Assembly (NCBI RefSeq): GCF_014196425.1 | Contig: NZ_JACIDR010000001.1 | Coordinates: forward strand, 1,054,001 to 1,118,000 | Direction of reading: 5' to 3' | Source: Hansschlegelia beijingensis | Lineage (GTDB): Bacteria > Pseudomonadota > Alphaproteobacteria > Rhizobiales > Methylopilaceae | Length of the DNA: 64,000 nt | Shown here: piece by piece, positions 19,808-28,815 of the stretch | How the letters are laid out: the number at the start of each line of letters is the position of its first letter | Numbering within the stretch: the first letter of the stretch is position 1 | The notes under the pieces: model-generated | The model's input: only the letters and a program-made list of their open reading frames with translations | What the model was told of the DNA's origin: nothing | Database searches by the model: none | Made by a program: the position numbers and the translations under genes

Positions 19808-21247
19808 TCAGGTGTGAATCACGCGGCCGTAGGCGTCCAGAACGCTCTCATGCATCATCTCCGAGAGCGTCGGATGGGGGAACACGGCGTGGATGAGCTC
19901 CTCCTCTGTCGTCTCGAGATTCATGGCGATGACAAAGCCCTGGATGAGTTCGGTGACCTCTGCGCCGACCATGTGGGCGCCGAGCAACTGGCCGGTTTGC
20001 GCGTCGAAGATGGTCTTCACCAGACCTTCGGGCTCGCCAAGCGCGATCGCCTTTCCGTTGCCGCTGAACGGGAAGCGCCCGACCCTGATCTCGCGGCCCT
20101 GCTCACGAGCCTTCTTCTCGGTCAGGCCGACCGAAGCGATCTGGGGATTGCAGTAGGTGCAGCCCGGGATCCTGGCCTTGTCCATCGGGTGGACCGGCAA
20201 GCCCTTGATGCCCTCCACGCAGATGACGCCCTCGTGCTCCGCCTTGTGGGCGAGCATCGGCGGACCGGCGACATCGCCAATGGCGTAAACGCCCTTGACG
20301 TTGGTGCGCCCGACTCCGTCCGTGACAATGACCCCGCGCTCGGTCTTCACGCCGAGAGCCTCGAGACCGAGGTTCTCGATGTTGCCGACGACGCCCACGG
20401 CCGAAATGACGCGTTCGACCTTGATCGTCTCGGTCTTTCCGTCGCTGGTCTCCACCGTCGCGGTCACGTCGTCCGCGCCCTTGTCGAGCTTCGCGACCTT
20501 CGCGCCGGTGAGAATCCGGATGCCCTGCTTCTCGAAGCGCTTGCGGGCGTGCGCGGCGATCTCCTCGTCTTCGACGGGCAGGATCTGCGGCAGCAGCTCC
20601 ACCACCGTCACCTCCGCGCCCATGGTGCGATAGAAGCTCGCGAACTCGATGCCGATCGCGCCGGAGCCGATCACCAGGAGCGACTTCGGCATCCGGTCGG
20701 GGACCATGGCCTCGAAATAGGTCCAGATCAGCTTTCTGTCGGGCTCCAGCCCCGGCAACGCGCGCGGACGCGCGCCCGTGGAGACGATGATGTTCTTGGC
20801 CTGGTAGGTCCCCTCCCCGAGCGCGCCCTTCGGCGGCGGGGCAGGAGGTCCCAGCACTGACTTCTTTGGCGGAACGACCTTCACCTCGCCGGGCTTCGAG
20901 ATCGTCGCTTCGCCCCAGATGACGTCGATCTTGTTCTTCTTCATCAGGAAGCCGACGCCGCCGTTGAGCTGCGACGACACCCCGCGTGAGCGCTTCACCA
21001 CGGCCGCCATGTCGAAGCCCACCTTTTCGGCCGTCAGGCCGTAGGCTTCGGGATGCTGGAAATAGTGAAAGACCTCCGCCGAGCGGAGCAGCGCCTTGGT
21101 CGGGATGCAGCCCCAGTTCAGGCAGATGCCGCCAAGGTGCTCGCGCTCGACGACGGCCGTCCGGAAGCCGAGCTGTGCCGCGCGGATCGCCGCCACATAG
21201 CCGCCCGGTCCGCCGCCGATGATGAGAACGTCATAGGGTTCAGCCAT
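19808..21247 (-). CDS. lpdA: Dihydrolipoyl dehydrogenase (E3)
   Basis: A 479-residue FAD enzyme that reoxidises dihydrolipoyl groups of the pyruvate dehydrogenase complex with NAD+. It has the FAD-binding VLIIGGGPGGYVAAIRAAQ, the redox disulfide GGICLNWGCIPTKALL, the NAD-binding GSGAIGIEFASFY, and the C-terminal His-Glu pair in HAVFPHPTLSEMMHE. A Pro/Gly-rich insertion (GPPAPPPKGALGEG) near residue 135 is typical of the alphaproteobacterial PDH-linked form. It overlaps the preceding deoxyribosyltransferase gene by 8 bp and is the last gene of the pdh run. Confidence 0.97.
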   Translation of the reverse strand: MAEPYDVLIIGGGPGGYVAAIRAAQLGFRTAVVEREHLGGICLNWGCIPTKALLRSAEVFHYFQHPEAYGLTAEKVGFDMAAVVKRSRGVSSQLNGGVGFLMKKNKIDVIWGEATISKPGEVKVVPPKKSVLGPPAPPPKGALGEGTYQAKNIIVSTGARPRALPGLEPDRKLIWTYFEAMVPDRMPKSLLVIGSGAIGIEFASFYRTMGAEVTVVELLPQILPVEDEEIAAHARKRFEKQGIRILTGAKVAKLDKGADDVTATVETSDGKTETIKVERVISAVGVVGNIENLGLEALGVKTERGVIVTDGVGRTNVKGVYAIGDVAGPPMLAHKAEHEGVICVEGIKGLPVHPMDKARIPGCTYCNPQIASVGLTEKKAREQGREIRVGRFPFSGNGKAIALGEPEGLVKTIFDAQTGQLLGAHMVGAEVTELIQGFVIAMNLETTEEELIHAVFPHPTLSEMMHESVLDAYGRVIHT

Positions 21248-21857
21248 TGGTTCGCGCCGCCTGTCGCTGCTCTACGAGCGCCCCGGCGGAGCCGCTCCTG
21301 TTGCGGAGAATGCGCGCCGCCTCGGCGACGCAAGCCTCGAACACGCTGAGATCCGTCAGCGGAAGGGCCCCGCCGCCTGGCTCGGCGCGAAGGAAGGCGC
21401 CGCCGGAGCGCCGCACGGCTTCGGCTAGCATCAGGTTCTCGGGCAGGCCGAAATCCTCGACGGCCATGCCATCCTCATGGAACGGCCGGCCGCGGCGGGC
21501 CTCCTTCGGCCGACCGCCCATCACCCTGTCACGCAGGACCCGTGGGTCGTTCGAATAGGCGAAGACAGGCTTGCCCATGGCGAAGGCCAGACCGAGCTCG
21601 AAGGCGACGCCGATGTCGCCGCTCACGCCGCGAAATGGCGTAAGGTTGGCCAGCATGAGGTCGCAGGCTTCGATCATCCGAAGGTTTCCGGCGAACAGGG
21701 AGGCCGGAGACGGCTCTTCACCCGGGACCAGATCATTCTCACAAGGGTCGAGTCCCTCGAAGCCGTGCCGCTGGCAGATCGCCTTCTTGCGCGCCGCCAG
21801 CGCCGCCGCCTCCGGCAGGAAAACCTCCGGCCCTGCGAGATAGGCCTTCATCGTCAC
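21240..21857 (-). CDS. Nucleoside 2-deoxyribosyltransferase family protein
   Basis: A 205-residue protein of the NDT family, which cleaves or transfers 2-deoxyribose between bases, or hydrolyses nucleotide N-glycosidic bonds. It has the N-terminal KAYLAGPEVFLPE, the mid-region CDLMLANLTPFRGVSGDIG with the Asp that binds ribose, and the nucleophilic Glu in FELGLAFAMGKPV. The GTG at 21857 overlaps the tautomerase stop (GTGA); an ATG two codons later is equally possible. Its 3' end overlaps lpdA. Why a nucleoside enzyme is coupled to pdh genes is not clear. Confidence 0.88.
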   Translation of the reverse strand: MTMKAYLAGPEVFLPEAAALAARKKAICQRHGFEGLDPCENDLVPGEEPSPASLFAGNLRMIEACDLMLANLTPFRGVSGDIGVAFELGLAFAMGKPVFAYSNDPRVLRDRVMGGRPKEARRGRPFHEDGMAVEDFGLPENLMLAEAVRRSGGAFLRAEPGGGALPLTDLSVFEACVAEAARILRNRSGSAGALVEQRQAARTNG

Positions 21858-22234
21858 ACGTATTGCGCCACGCCGTCGCCGAAGGACCAGTTCTCCTTCT
21901 TCACCTCGACCATGTTGATGATGACGTTGTTCGGCTTGACGCCTGCAGCGCTCTCGAAGCGCGCCGCGATGTTTTTGTAGAGCGCCTGCTTCAGCTCGGT
22001 CGAACGCCCTTCGTTGGCGGTGATCTGGACGATCACGAGATCGTCGTCATGCGCGATGTCGAGATAGCTCGCCGCATAGACGAACTCGGACTTGTCGTGC
22101 TCGTGGATCACGATGAACTTGTCGTTCTCCGGCACGTTGAAGACCTCTCGCAGGGCCTCGTAGACGCTCTCCGCCATGGCGCGCTTGTGCGCCTCGTTGC
22201 GGCCCTTCAGGAGCGAGATTCGGACGAGCGGCAT
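21854..22234 (-). CDS. Tautomerase family protein
   Basis: A 126-residue protein of the 4-oxalocrotonate tautomerase/MIF fold. The N-terminal sequence MPLVRISLLKGRN exposes Pro after Met removal, which is the family's catalytic base. The length suggests the two-subdomain form. The segment VKPNNVIINMVEVKKENWSFGDG resembles the C-terminal active-site strand of the malonate-semialdehyde decarboxylase/tautomerase branch. It sits 40 bp after pdhC and overlaps the deoxyribosyltransferase. The substrate is unknown. Confidence 0.85.
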   Translation of the reverse strand: MPLVRISLLKGRNEAHKRAMAESVYEALREVFNVPENDKFIVIHEHDKSEFVYAASYLDIAHDDDLVIVQITANEGRSTELKQALYKNIAARFESAAGVKPNNVIINMVEVKKENWSFGDGVAQYV

Positions 22235-22274
22235 CGGTCTTCCTTGGGTCTTGAGGGCGCGCGGTCAGGCCGCG

Positions 22275-23624
22275 TCACGCCAGCATCGCGATAGGCTTTT
22301 CGATCAGCTTTTTGATTTCGGCGACGAGGGTCGCGCCGAGCGCTCCGTCGACCGCGCGGTGGTCACAGGACAGCGTGACGCTCATGACCGTGGCGACCCG
22401 GATCTTCGACCCGACGACGACCGGCCGCTTTTCGCCCGCGCCGACCGCGAGGATCGTCGAGTGCGGCGGGTTGATCACCGCCGTGAAGTCCTTGACCCCG
22501 TACATGCCGAGGTTCGACACCGCGGTCGTGCCGCCCTGATACTCCTCAGGCTTGAGCTTACGCTCCCGCGCGCGGGCGGTGAGATCCTTCATCTCCTTCG
22601 CGATCGCCGAGAGGCTCTTGGTCTCGACGGCGCGGATGATGGGCGTGATCAGGCCGTTGTTGGGCAGCGCGACAGCCACGCCGACATCCGCATGCTTGTG
22701 GCGCAGCATCGCGCCCTCGGTCCAGGTGACGTTGGCGTCCGGCACGCGCGACAGCGCGACGCCGAGCGCCTTCACCACGATGTCGTTGACCGAAACCTTC
22801 CACGCGGGTTTGCCGTCCTTCTCGGGCGCGGCGGCGTTCACCTGCTCGCGAAGCGCCAGCAGGTCATCGATGACGCAGTCGACCGTCACATAGAACTGCG
22901 GCACGGTCTGCCGCGCCTCCGTCATCCGGCGCGCGATCGTCTTCCGCATGCCGTCATGCGGAATCTCCTCGTAGGAGCCTTCCGGGAACAGCTTCCGGAT
23001 GGCTTCGTCGGAGACCGGGGTCGGCGCCGAGACGCCGGCGCGGGCTTCCTGGGCCGGCGCCTTCTCTGCGCCGCCGGCGGCTTTCGCCTTCTCGACGTCG
23101 GCCTTGACGATGCGCCCATGGGGGCCTGAGCCGGACAGCGCCTTCAGGTCCAGGCCAGCCTCTTTCGCGAGCCGCCGCGCCAGCGGCGATGCGAAGACGC
23201 GCTCGCTTGTGTCATGCCCGTTCGCCGTCGGCTGCTTCGGCTTCTCTTCGGTCGCGGGAGCCTTGCCGTGCGCGGCCTCTGACGGCCCGGACGGCTCCGG
23301 CGCCGTCGACTCAGTCTTGGCGGCCTTGGGCTGAGCCTCGGCCTTCGGCTTCGCCGTCTCGGTCAGCGCGCTGTCGTCCTCGCCCTCGCCCAGCAAGATG
23401 GCGATGGGCTCGTTGACGGCGACGTCGACCGTGCCTTCCGGCACCATGATCTTTCCGATCCGGCCTTCGTCGACCGCCTCGACCTCCATGGTGGCCTTGT
23501 CGGTCTCGATCTCCGCGATGACGTCGCCGGACCGGACCTCGTCGCCCTCCTTCACGAGCCACTTGGCGAGGTTGCCCTTCTCCATGGTGGGCGAGAGCGC
23601 GGGCATCAGGATATTGGTCGGCAT
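22275..23624 (-). CDS. pdhC: Pyruvate dehydrogenase complex E2, dihydrolipoamide acetyltransferase
   Basis: A 449-residue E2 core subunit that passes acetyl groups to CoA. Domain order: one lipoyl domain (1-80, lipoylated Lys in [12 protein letters not shown]), an Ala/Pro/Glu linker, the peripheral subunit-binding domain (about 143-180, FASPLARRLAKEAGLDLKAL), a second linker, and the catalytic domain (about 220-449) ending in the active-site motif DHRAVDGALGA. Start at ATG 23624. It follows pdhB by 96 bp and precedes the tautomerase. Confidence 0.97.
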   Translation of the reverse strand: MPTNILMPALSPTMEKGNLAKWLVKEGDEVRSGDVIAEIETDKATMEVEAVDEGRIGKIMVPEGTVDVAVNEPIAILLGEGEDDSALTETAKPKAEAQPKAAKTESTAPEPSGPSEAAHGKAPATEEKPKQPTANGHDTSERVFASPLARRLAKEAGLDLKALSGSGPHGRIVKADVEKAKAAGGAEKAPAQEARAGVSAPTPVSDEAIRKLFPEGSYEEIPHDGMRKTIARRMTEARQTVPQFYVTVDCVIDDLLALREQVNAAAPEKDGKPAWKVSVNDIVVKALGVALSRVPDANVTWTEGAMLRHKHADVGVAVALPNNGLITPIIRAVETKSLSAIAKEMKDLTARARERKLKPEEYQGGTTAVSNLGMYGVKDFTAVINPPHSTILAVGAGEKRPVVVGSKIRVATVMSVTLSCDHRAVDGALGATLVAEIKKLIEKPIAMLA

Positions 23625-23720
23625 CGGTCTTCAGGCCTCTTCAGAAGGCTTCTGTGGCGTCTGTCGCATCGAACCGAAAGGGGACCGCCAGGAAAACGGC
23701 GGGCCCCTTCGGCCTGGCCG

Positions 23721-25199
23721 TCATGACCGGTAGCAGACCGCTTTCGCCGCCTCGACCACCTCGGCCACGCTCGGCAGAGCAAGCTTCTCGAGGTTCGCCG
23801 CGTAAGGCATCGGCACGTCCTTGCCGGACACTCGCGTCACCGGCGCGTCGAGCCAGTCGAAGGCGCGCTCCATGATCCGCGCCGCGATCTCGGCCCCGAC
23901 GCCGGACTGCGCCCAGCCCTCCTCGACCGTCACGCAGCGGCCGGTCTTCTTCACCGACGCGATGATGGTGTCGGTGTCCATCGGACGCAGGGTCCGGAGG
24001 TCGATGACCTCCGCCTCGATCCCTTCCTTGGCGAGCTCCTCGGCGGCCTTCAGCGCATAGGTCATCCCGATCGACCAGGCGACGATCGTCACGTCCTTGC
24101 CCGGACGGGCGATCTTCGCCTTGCCGATGGGCACGACGTAATCGTCGAGCTTCGGCACCGGAGAGGACTGGCCATAGAGGATCTCGTTCTCGAGGAACAC
24201 GACCGGGTTCTCGTCGCGGATCGCCGCCTTGAGCAGGCCCTTGAAGTCGGCCGCCGTATAGGGCGCCACGACGATCAACCCGGGAACGCTCGAATACCAG
24301 GCGGAGTAATCCTGGCTGTGCTGCGCCGCGACGCGCGCCGCGGCGCCGTTGGGCCCGCGGAACACGATCGAGCAGCTCATCTGCCCGCCGGACATGTAAT
24401 TGGTCTTGGCGGCCGAATTGATGATCTGGTCCATCGCCTGCATGGCGAAGTTGAAGGTCATGAACTCCACGATCGGCTTCAGGCCGGCAAGCGCCGCGCC
24501 GACGCCGACGCCGGCGAAGCCGTGCTCCGTGATCGGCGTGTCGATCACGCGCTCCGGGCCGAACTCGTCCAGCAGGCCTTGGCTGACCTTGTAGGCGCCC
24601 TGATATTCGGCGACCTCTTCTCCCATCAGGAACACGCGTTCATCCGCCCGCATCTCTTCGGCCATGGCGTCGCGCAGGGCTTCGCGGACGGTGAGGGACA
24701 CCATCTCCGTCCCCTCCGGCACGTCCGGCTCCGGCAGCGCCTCGGGCTGCGGGGGCGCGGCTGCGGCCGAGCCCGTCGCCTTGGCCTCCTGCGGGGACTG
24801 CTTGCCCCCAGCCTCGTCTTTCGCGGCGCCCTCCACCGCCGACTTCGCGGCGGCTTCGCCGCCTGAAGTCGGCTCATCCGCCGGAGGTTCGGCGTCCGTT
24901 TTCTGCTGCTTGGCGCCCGCCTGGGCGGCGCCGTCGCTCAGGGCTCCTGCGTCTTCGCCCTCGCCGAGGATCAGCGCGATCGGCGTGTTCACCCGGACGT
25001 CCTCGGCGCCTTCCTCGATCAGGATCTTGCCAAGCGTGCCCTCGTCGACCGACTCGACTTCCATGGTGGCCTTGTCGGTCTCGATCTCGGCGATCACGTC
25101 GCCGGACTTCACCGCGTCGCCCTCCTTCTTCAACCACTTGGCGAGCTTGCCCGCCTCCATGGTCGGCGACAGCGCCGGCATGAGGACTTCGATCGGCAT
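23721..25199 (-). CDS. pdhB: Pyruvate dehydrogenase complex E1 component, beta subunit, with N-terminal lipoyl domain
   Basis: A 492-residue E1 beta subunit. It carries its own lipoyl domain (residues 1-80, Lys in [17 protein letters not shown]), then an acidic Ala-rich linker to about 165, then the transketolase-like core ([40 protein letters not shown]) and the C-terminal domain. Lipoylated E1 beta is characteristic of alphaproteobacterial PDH. The lipoyl domain closely matches that of PdhC, consistent with duplication. With PdhA it decarboxylates pyruvate using ThDP. Confidence 0.97.
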   Translation of the reverse strand: MPIEVLMPALSPTMEAGKLAKWLKKEGDAVKSGDVIAEIETDKATMEVESVDEGTLGKILIEEGAEDVRVNTPIALILGEGEDAGALSDGAAQAGAKQQKTDAEPPADEPTSGGEAAAKSAVEGAAKDEAGGKQSPQEAKATGSAAAAPPQPEALPEPDVPEGTEMVSLTVREALRDAMAEEMRADERVFLMGEEVAEYQGAYKVSQGLLDEFGPERVIDTPITEHGFAGVGVGAALAGLKPIVEFMTFNFAMQAMDQIINSAAKTNYMSGGQMSCSIVFRGPNGAAARVAAQHSQDYSAWYSSVPGLIVVAPYTAADFKGLLKAAIRDENPVVFLENEILYGQSSPVPKLDDYVVPIGKAKIARPGKDVTIVAWSIGMTYALKAAEELAKEGIEAEVIDLRTLRPMDTDTIIASVKKTGRCVTVEEGWAQSGVGAEIAARIMERAFDWLDAPVTRVSGKDVPMPYAANLEKLALPSVAEVVEAAKAVCYRS

Positions 25200-25265
25200 G
25201 CGGAAGCGTCCCTCTATTTTACAAGTCTTCTTGTCATCGGCCGCCTCGTGAGGCGGCGGCGCCGG

Positions 25266-26339
25266 TCAGCGCAGGACGTCGGTCCACAGTTCGGAGGGGT
25301 CAGGCTCCGGATCGGAGCTCGCGAACTCGGCGGCGGCGTTGACGATGTCACGCACCTCCTTGTCGACCGCCTTGAGGTCGTCCTCGCTGGCGTGACCTTC
25401 CTCGATCAGGCGCTTGCGAATCTGCTCGATCGGGTCGTGCGTCTCCCGCATCTTCTGCACCTCCTCCTTCGAGCGGTATTTCGCCGGATCGGACATGGAG
25501 TGGCCGCGATAGCGGTAGGTGATCATCTCGAGGATATAGGGGCCGTTCCCCTCCCGGGCATGGCGCACCGCCCGTTCGCCGGCGGCCTTCACGGCGCGCA
25601 CGTCCATGCCGTCGACCTGCTCGCCCGGTATGTCGAAGCTCGCGCCGCGGTGGGACAGGTTGGTCGTGGAGGAAGCCCGCTCGACGGAGGTCCCCATCCC
25701 GTACTTGTTGTTCTCGATCACGTAGACGATCGGCAGTTTCCAGAGCTTCGCCATGTTGAAGCTCTCGTAGACCTGGCCCTGGTTGGTGGCGCCGTCGCCG
25801 AAATAGGCCAGCGTGACCTTGCCGTTCTTGCGGTACTTGTTGGCGAACGCCAGTCCGGTGCCAAGGGAGACCTGCGCGCCCACGATGCCGTGGCCGCCGT
25901 AGAAATGCTTCTCCACGCTGAACATGTGCATGGAGCCGCCCTTGCCCTTGGAGTAGCCGCTGCGGCGCCCGGTGAGCTCCGCCATGACGCCCTTCGGGTC
26001 CATCTCGCAGGCGAGCATATGGCCGTGGTCGCGGTAGCCGGTGATCACCTGGTCGCCCGGCGTCAGCGCCATCTGCATTCCGATGACGACCGCTTCCTGC
26101 CCGATGTAGAGGTGGCAGAAGCCGCCGATCAGACCCATTCCGTAGAGCTGGCCGGCCTTTTCCTCGAAGCGGCGAATCAGCAGCATCTCGCGATGCGCGT
26201 GCAGCTCCTCCTCCTTCGAGAAGGTCACGGCCGCATCGGCGGCGCCATGGGCTTCCGGCTGCGCCGAACTGGTGGATTTCGCGGCCTCGGAGGCGCTTTC
26301 GCGCTTCGGCGGCTGCTTCTTGGCGGCTGTGGCTGCCAT
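25266..26339 (-). CDS. pdhA: Pyruvate dehydrogenase complex E1 component, alpha subunit
   Basis: A 357-residue ThDP-dependent subunit. The thiamin diphosphate motif FGDGATNQGQVYESFNMA continues to the closing Asn in IVYVIENNKYG. RYRGHSMSDPAKYRSKEEV is the phosphorylation-loop region of the family, and GSMHMFSVEKHFYGGHGIVG forms part of the active site. The start at 26339 (MAATAAKKQ) has an AGGGA ribosome site, so the longer frame to 26429 is rejected. It is followed by pdhB after 66 bp; ftsB lies 152 bp upstream. Confidence 0.97.
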   Translation of the reverse strand: MAATAAKKQPPKRESASEAAKSTSSAQPEAHGAADAAVTFSKEEELHAHREMLLIRRFEEKAGQLYGMGLIGGFCHLYIGQEAVVIGMQMALTPGDQVITGYRDHGHMLACEMDPKGVMAELTGRRSGYSKGKGGSMHMFSVEKHFYGGHGIVGAQVSLGTGLAFANKYRKNGKVTLAYFGDGATNQGQVYESFNMAKLWKLPIVYVIENNKYGMGTSVERASSTTNLSHRGASFDIPGEQVDGMDVRAVKAAGERAVRHAREGNGPYILEMITYRYRGHSMSDPAKYRSKEEVQKMRETHDPIEQIRKRLIEEGHASEDDLKAVDKEVRDIVNAAAEFASSDPEPDPSELWTDVLR

Positions 26340-26491
26340 CAGGGTCCCTGGCTTTTTCCTCTTATTTTCTGAGGAAGCTACCGCGCGGGCACGACGAAGG
26401 CGAGACGCGTCCTCGCGAGCGGCTTCCATCGCCGATGTGACAGATGATCGACGAAAGTAGCAAGGGGGCGGCGGAGATTCCGCCCATGCGC

Positions 26492-26824
26492 TCAGTGCGC
26501 CTGGATCACCCGGTCATCCCGCCGCAGCCAGCCGAGATCCGCCCGCGCCCGCTCGTCGAGGAGATCGGGGTCGAGCCGGTCGGTGCTGAGCAGGTCTATC
26601 CGGTGTTCGATCGCCGCGCGGTCGGCCTTCACCGCCGCGAGTTCGGCGGTGAGCTGCTGGACCTCGATCTCGGTCGAGCGGCTCGCGACGAGCCCATGAG
26701 CGCCGACATAAGCCTGCTGGCCGAAATAGCTGACCGCGCCTGCGGCGACGATCCACAAGGAGAGCTGTGCGGCGGCCATGCGCCAACGGGTGCGGACGAT
26801 CATGCCGCGAGAGTAGCCAACCAT
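26492..26824 (-). CDS. ftsB: Septum formation initiator protein (FtsB/DivIC family)
   Basis: A 110-residue bitopic membrane protein with one helix (AAAQLSLWIVAAGAVSYFG), followed by a periplasmic coiled coil (EIEVQQLTAELAAVKADRAAIEHRIDLL in part) and a short end LDERARADLGWLRRDD. It belongs to the FtsB/DivIC divisome family that links FtsQ and FtsL. The ATG at 26824 has a GGAAAC ribosome site; ATG 26803 is the alternative. Location just upstream of pdhA is conserved in Hyphomicrobiales, from my knowledge of such genomes. Confidence 0.87.
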   Translation of the reverse strand: MVGYSRGMIVRTRWRMAAAQLSLWIVAAGAVSYFGQQAYVGAHGLVASRSTEIEVQQLTAELAAVKADRAAIEHRIDLLSTDRLDPDLLDERARADLGWLRRDDRVIQAH

Positions 26825-26837
26825 GGTTTCCGATCCG

Positions 26838-28655
26838 TTACGCGGCCCGGCTGAGGCTGTCTCTGAGGCGGCCTGCGGCGCGCGCCAGCGGTCGCTTGGG
26901 GCCGCGTCGGCCGGCGCCGCCTGAGGGGGGCGGCGAGGAGGGTTCCTCCTCGTCCTCGAGCCTCAGTCCGGCCCGGATTACGCGGCCTTCGTCGACGCCA
27001 CGAACGATGAGGGTGGCGGGCCCGAACTCGGCGACGTCGCCGAGTTCGGGCCGGCTCTCGAAGCGGCTCGCGAAGAAGTCCGCCACCGTGCGGTCGCGCT
27101 CCTCCGCCGGAACTTCCAGACCGTAGAGTTCAGCCAGCGTGGCGAGCGGCGCGTCGCCCCGCAGCGGAAACTCGCCGAGGGCCGGACGCGCACGTCCAGC
27201 TTCGGTCGACGTGAAGAGCCCGTCCAGTTCCGCCACCCGCTCGGGGGCAGCGAGGAAGTAGCCATAGTCGCCGGGCTTGAGGCTGCCCGCCTCCGCGGGG
27301 TCGAGGATCTCGTTCGCGCGCACGACCATGATGGGCCGCGCCCAGCGAGGCACCGAGTCTCGCGCCAGGATCGGGCAGTTCGGCGTCACGGCGTAGCCGA
27401 CCATCTCCTGCGCGAGCTGGCCCGGAAGGTCGATCTCGACCCTGTTGACGGTGCGGAGCGTCTGGCGGACCGCGAGGTTCAGCCGGCGCGCGAGCGGCGG
27501 GATCGTCCAGCCCTGCACGATCAGGGAGATGATCACCACCACGAACGCGACGTTGAAATAGATCTGGGCGTTCGGCGCCTGGGCGAGCGTCGGGATCGCC
27601 GCCAGGAAGATCGAGACGGCGCCGCGCAGCCCGACCCAGCCGACGAAGGTCATCTCGCGACGAGAGAAGCCGAAAGGCGCGAGACATATTGCGACCGCCG
27701 CCGGTCGACCGATGAAGATCAGCACCAGGGCGATCGCGATCGCGGACGGCACCGCCGGCAGCAGCTGCGAAGGCGTCACCAGCATGCCGAGCACGATGAA
27801 CATGACGATCTGGCAGAGCCAGGTGGCGGTGTCGTGGAAGGCGATGATGCTCGGCAGCGCTCTCACCTTCCGGTTGCCGACGACGATTCCCGCCAGATAG
27901 ACGGCCAGAAAGCCCGAGCCATGAAGCACCGCTGCGAGCGAGAAAAGCGCGACCGCGCTCGCAACCACGAACAGCGGATGCAGGCCAGAGGGAAGCTCGA
28001 CCTTGTTGAGCACGAAAGCGAGCGCGAAGCCGCCCGCGACGCCGGCCGCTCCTCCGATCGCTGCCTCCTGGAGGAAGTGGCCGAAGATCGACAGACCGGT
28101 GTCCCCGCCCCCCGCCGAGACCAGTCCCACGAGCATCACCGTCAGGAAGACGGCGATCGGATCGTTCGTGCTCGACTCGATCTCCAGGGTCGCATTGACC
28201 CGCCGCTGAAGCTGCAGGCCGCTCGACCTGATCAGGAAGAACACGGCGGCGGCGTCGGTCGACGCCACCGTCGCGCCGACCAGCAGCCCCTGGAGCAAGG
28301 TGAGGTCGAGCGCCCAGGCGGCGAACGAGCCCACGATGCCCGTGGTGAGCACGACCCCCAAGGTGGCGAGCGTCACGGCGGGCGCCACGGCGCCTGTGAT
28401 GTGGGACAGGCGCGTGCGGAGTCCGCCGTCGAACAGGATGATCGCGAGCGCCAGCGAACCGATGAGGTAGGTGAGCCGATAATTGTCGAAGGCGACCCCG
28501 CCGGGCCCGTCCTGGCCGGTGGCCATTCCGATGACGAGGAAGACGAGCAGCAGCGGCGCTCCGAAGCGCGAAGCGACGAGCGACGACAGGATGCCGACCA
28601 GCATCAGCGCGGAGCCGAACAGCAGAACCGCGTTGACGATGGTTATGTTTTCCAT
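26838..28655 (-). CDS. Potassium/proton antiporter, CPA1 family (CvrA/NhaP2-like)
   Basis: A 605-residue inner-membrane antiporter with about 12-13 helices in the first 390 residues. The ion-binding core shows ATVASTDAAAVFFLIRSSG and LEIESSTNDPIAVFLTVML, the paired-Asp region of CPA1 exchangers. After the membrane part come a TrkA-C (RCK_C) domain, about 405-480 (MVVRANEILDPAEAGSLKPGD), and a CorC/HlyC-like C-terminal domain, about 490-580. This order matches NhaP2/CvrA, which expels K+ and adjusts cell volume and pH. The ATG at 28655 has a GGGGG ribosome site and is preferred to 28667. ftsB follows 13 bp later. Confidence 0.92.
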   Translation of the reverse strand: MENITIVNAVLLFGSALMLVGILSSLVASRFGAPLLLVFLVIGMATGQDGPGGVAFDNYRLTYLIGSLALAIILFDGGLRTRLSHITGAVAPAVTLATLGVVLTTGIVGSFAAWALDLTLLQGLLVGATVASTDAAAVFFLIRSSGLQLQRRVNATLEIESSTNDPIAVFLTVMLVGLVSAGGGDTGLSIFGHFLQEAAIGGAAGVAGGFALAFVLNKVELPSGLHPLFVVASAVALFSLAAVLHGSGFLAVYLAGIVVGNRKVRALPSIIAFHDTATWLCQIVMFIVLGMLVTPSQLLPAVPSAIAIALVLIFIGRPAAVAICLAPFGFSRREMTFVGWVGLRGAVSIFLAAIPTLAQAPNAQIYFNVAFVVVIISLIVQGWTIPPLARRLNLAVRQTLRTVNRVEIDLPGQLAQEMVGYAVTPNCPILARDSVPRWARPIMVVRANEILDPAEAGSLKPGDYGYFLAAPERVAELDGLFTSTEAGRARPALGEFPLRGDAPLATLAELYGLEVPAEERDRTVADFFASRFESRPELGDVAEFGPATLIVRGVDEGRVIRAGLRLEDEEEPSSPPPSGGAGRRGPKRPLARAAGRLRDSLSRAA

Positions 28656-28815
28656 GTCCCCCGACATATCTCAGGGCGTGACGCATCGCGCGCCCGCGCG
28701 GCCCGCAGGCGTCGTCCGAGCGCCGAAGCCTCAGATGGAGGGCAGGAATTTCACTGACGATTGCCGCCAGATCAAGGCGGAGACGCGCCCGCCTCCGCTT
28801 TTGACGCGTGATCCG

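Noticed and set aside
28770-28805. Hairpin-like GCGGAG/CTCCGC pair followed by TTTT downstream of era
   Set aside because: The T-run is on the plus strand, while the neighbouring genes are all on the minus strand; the stem is short and the loop long.
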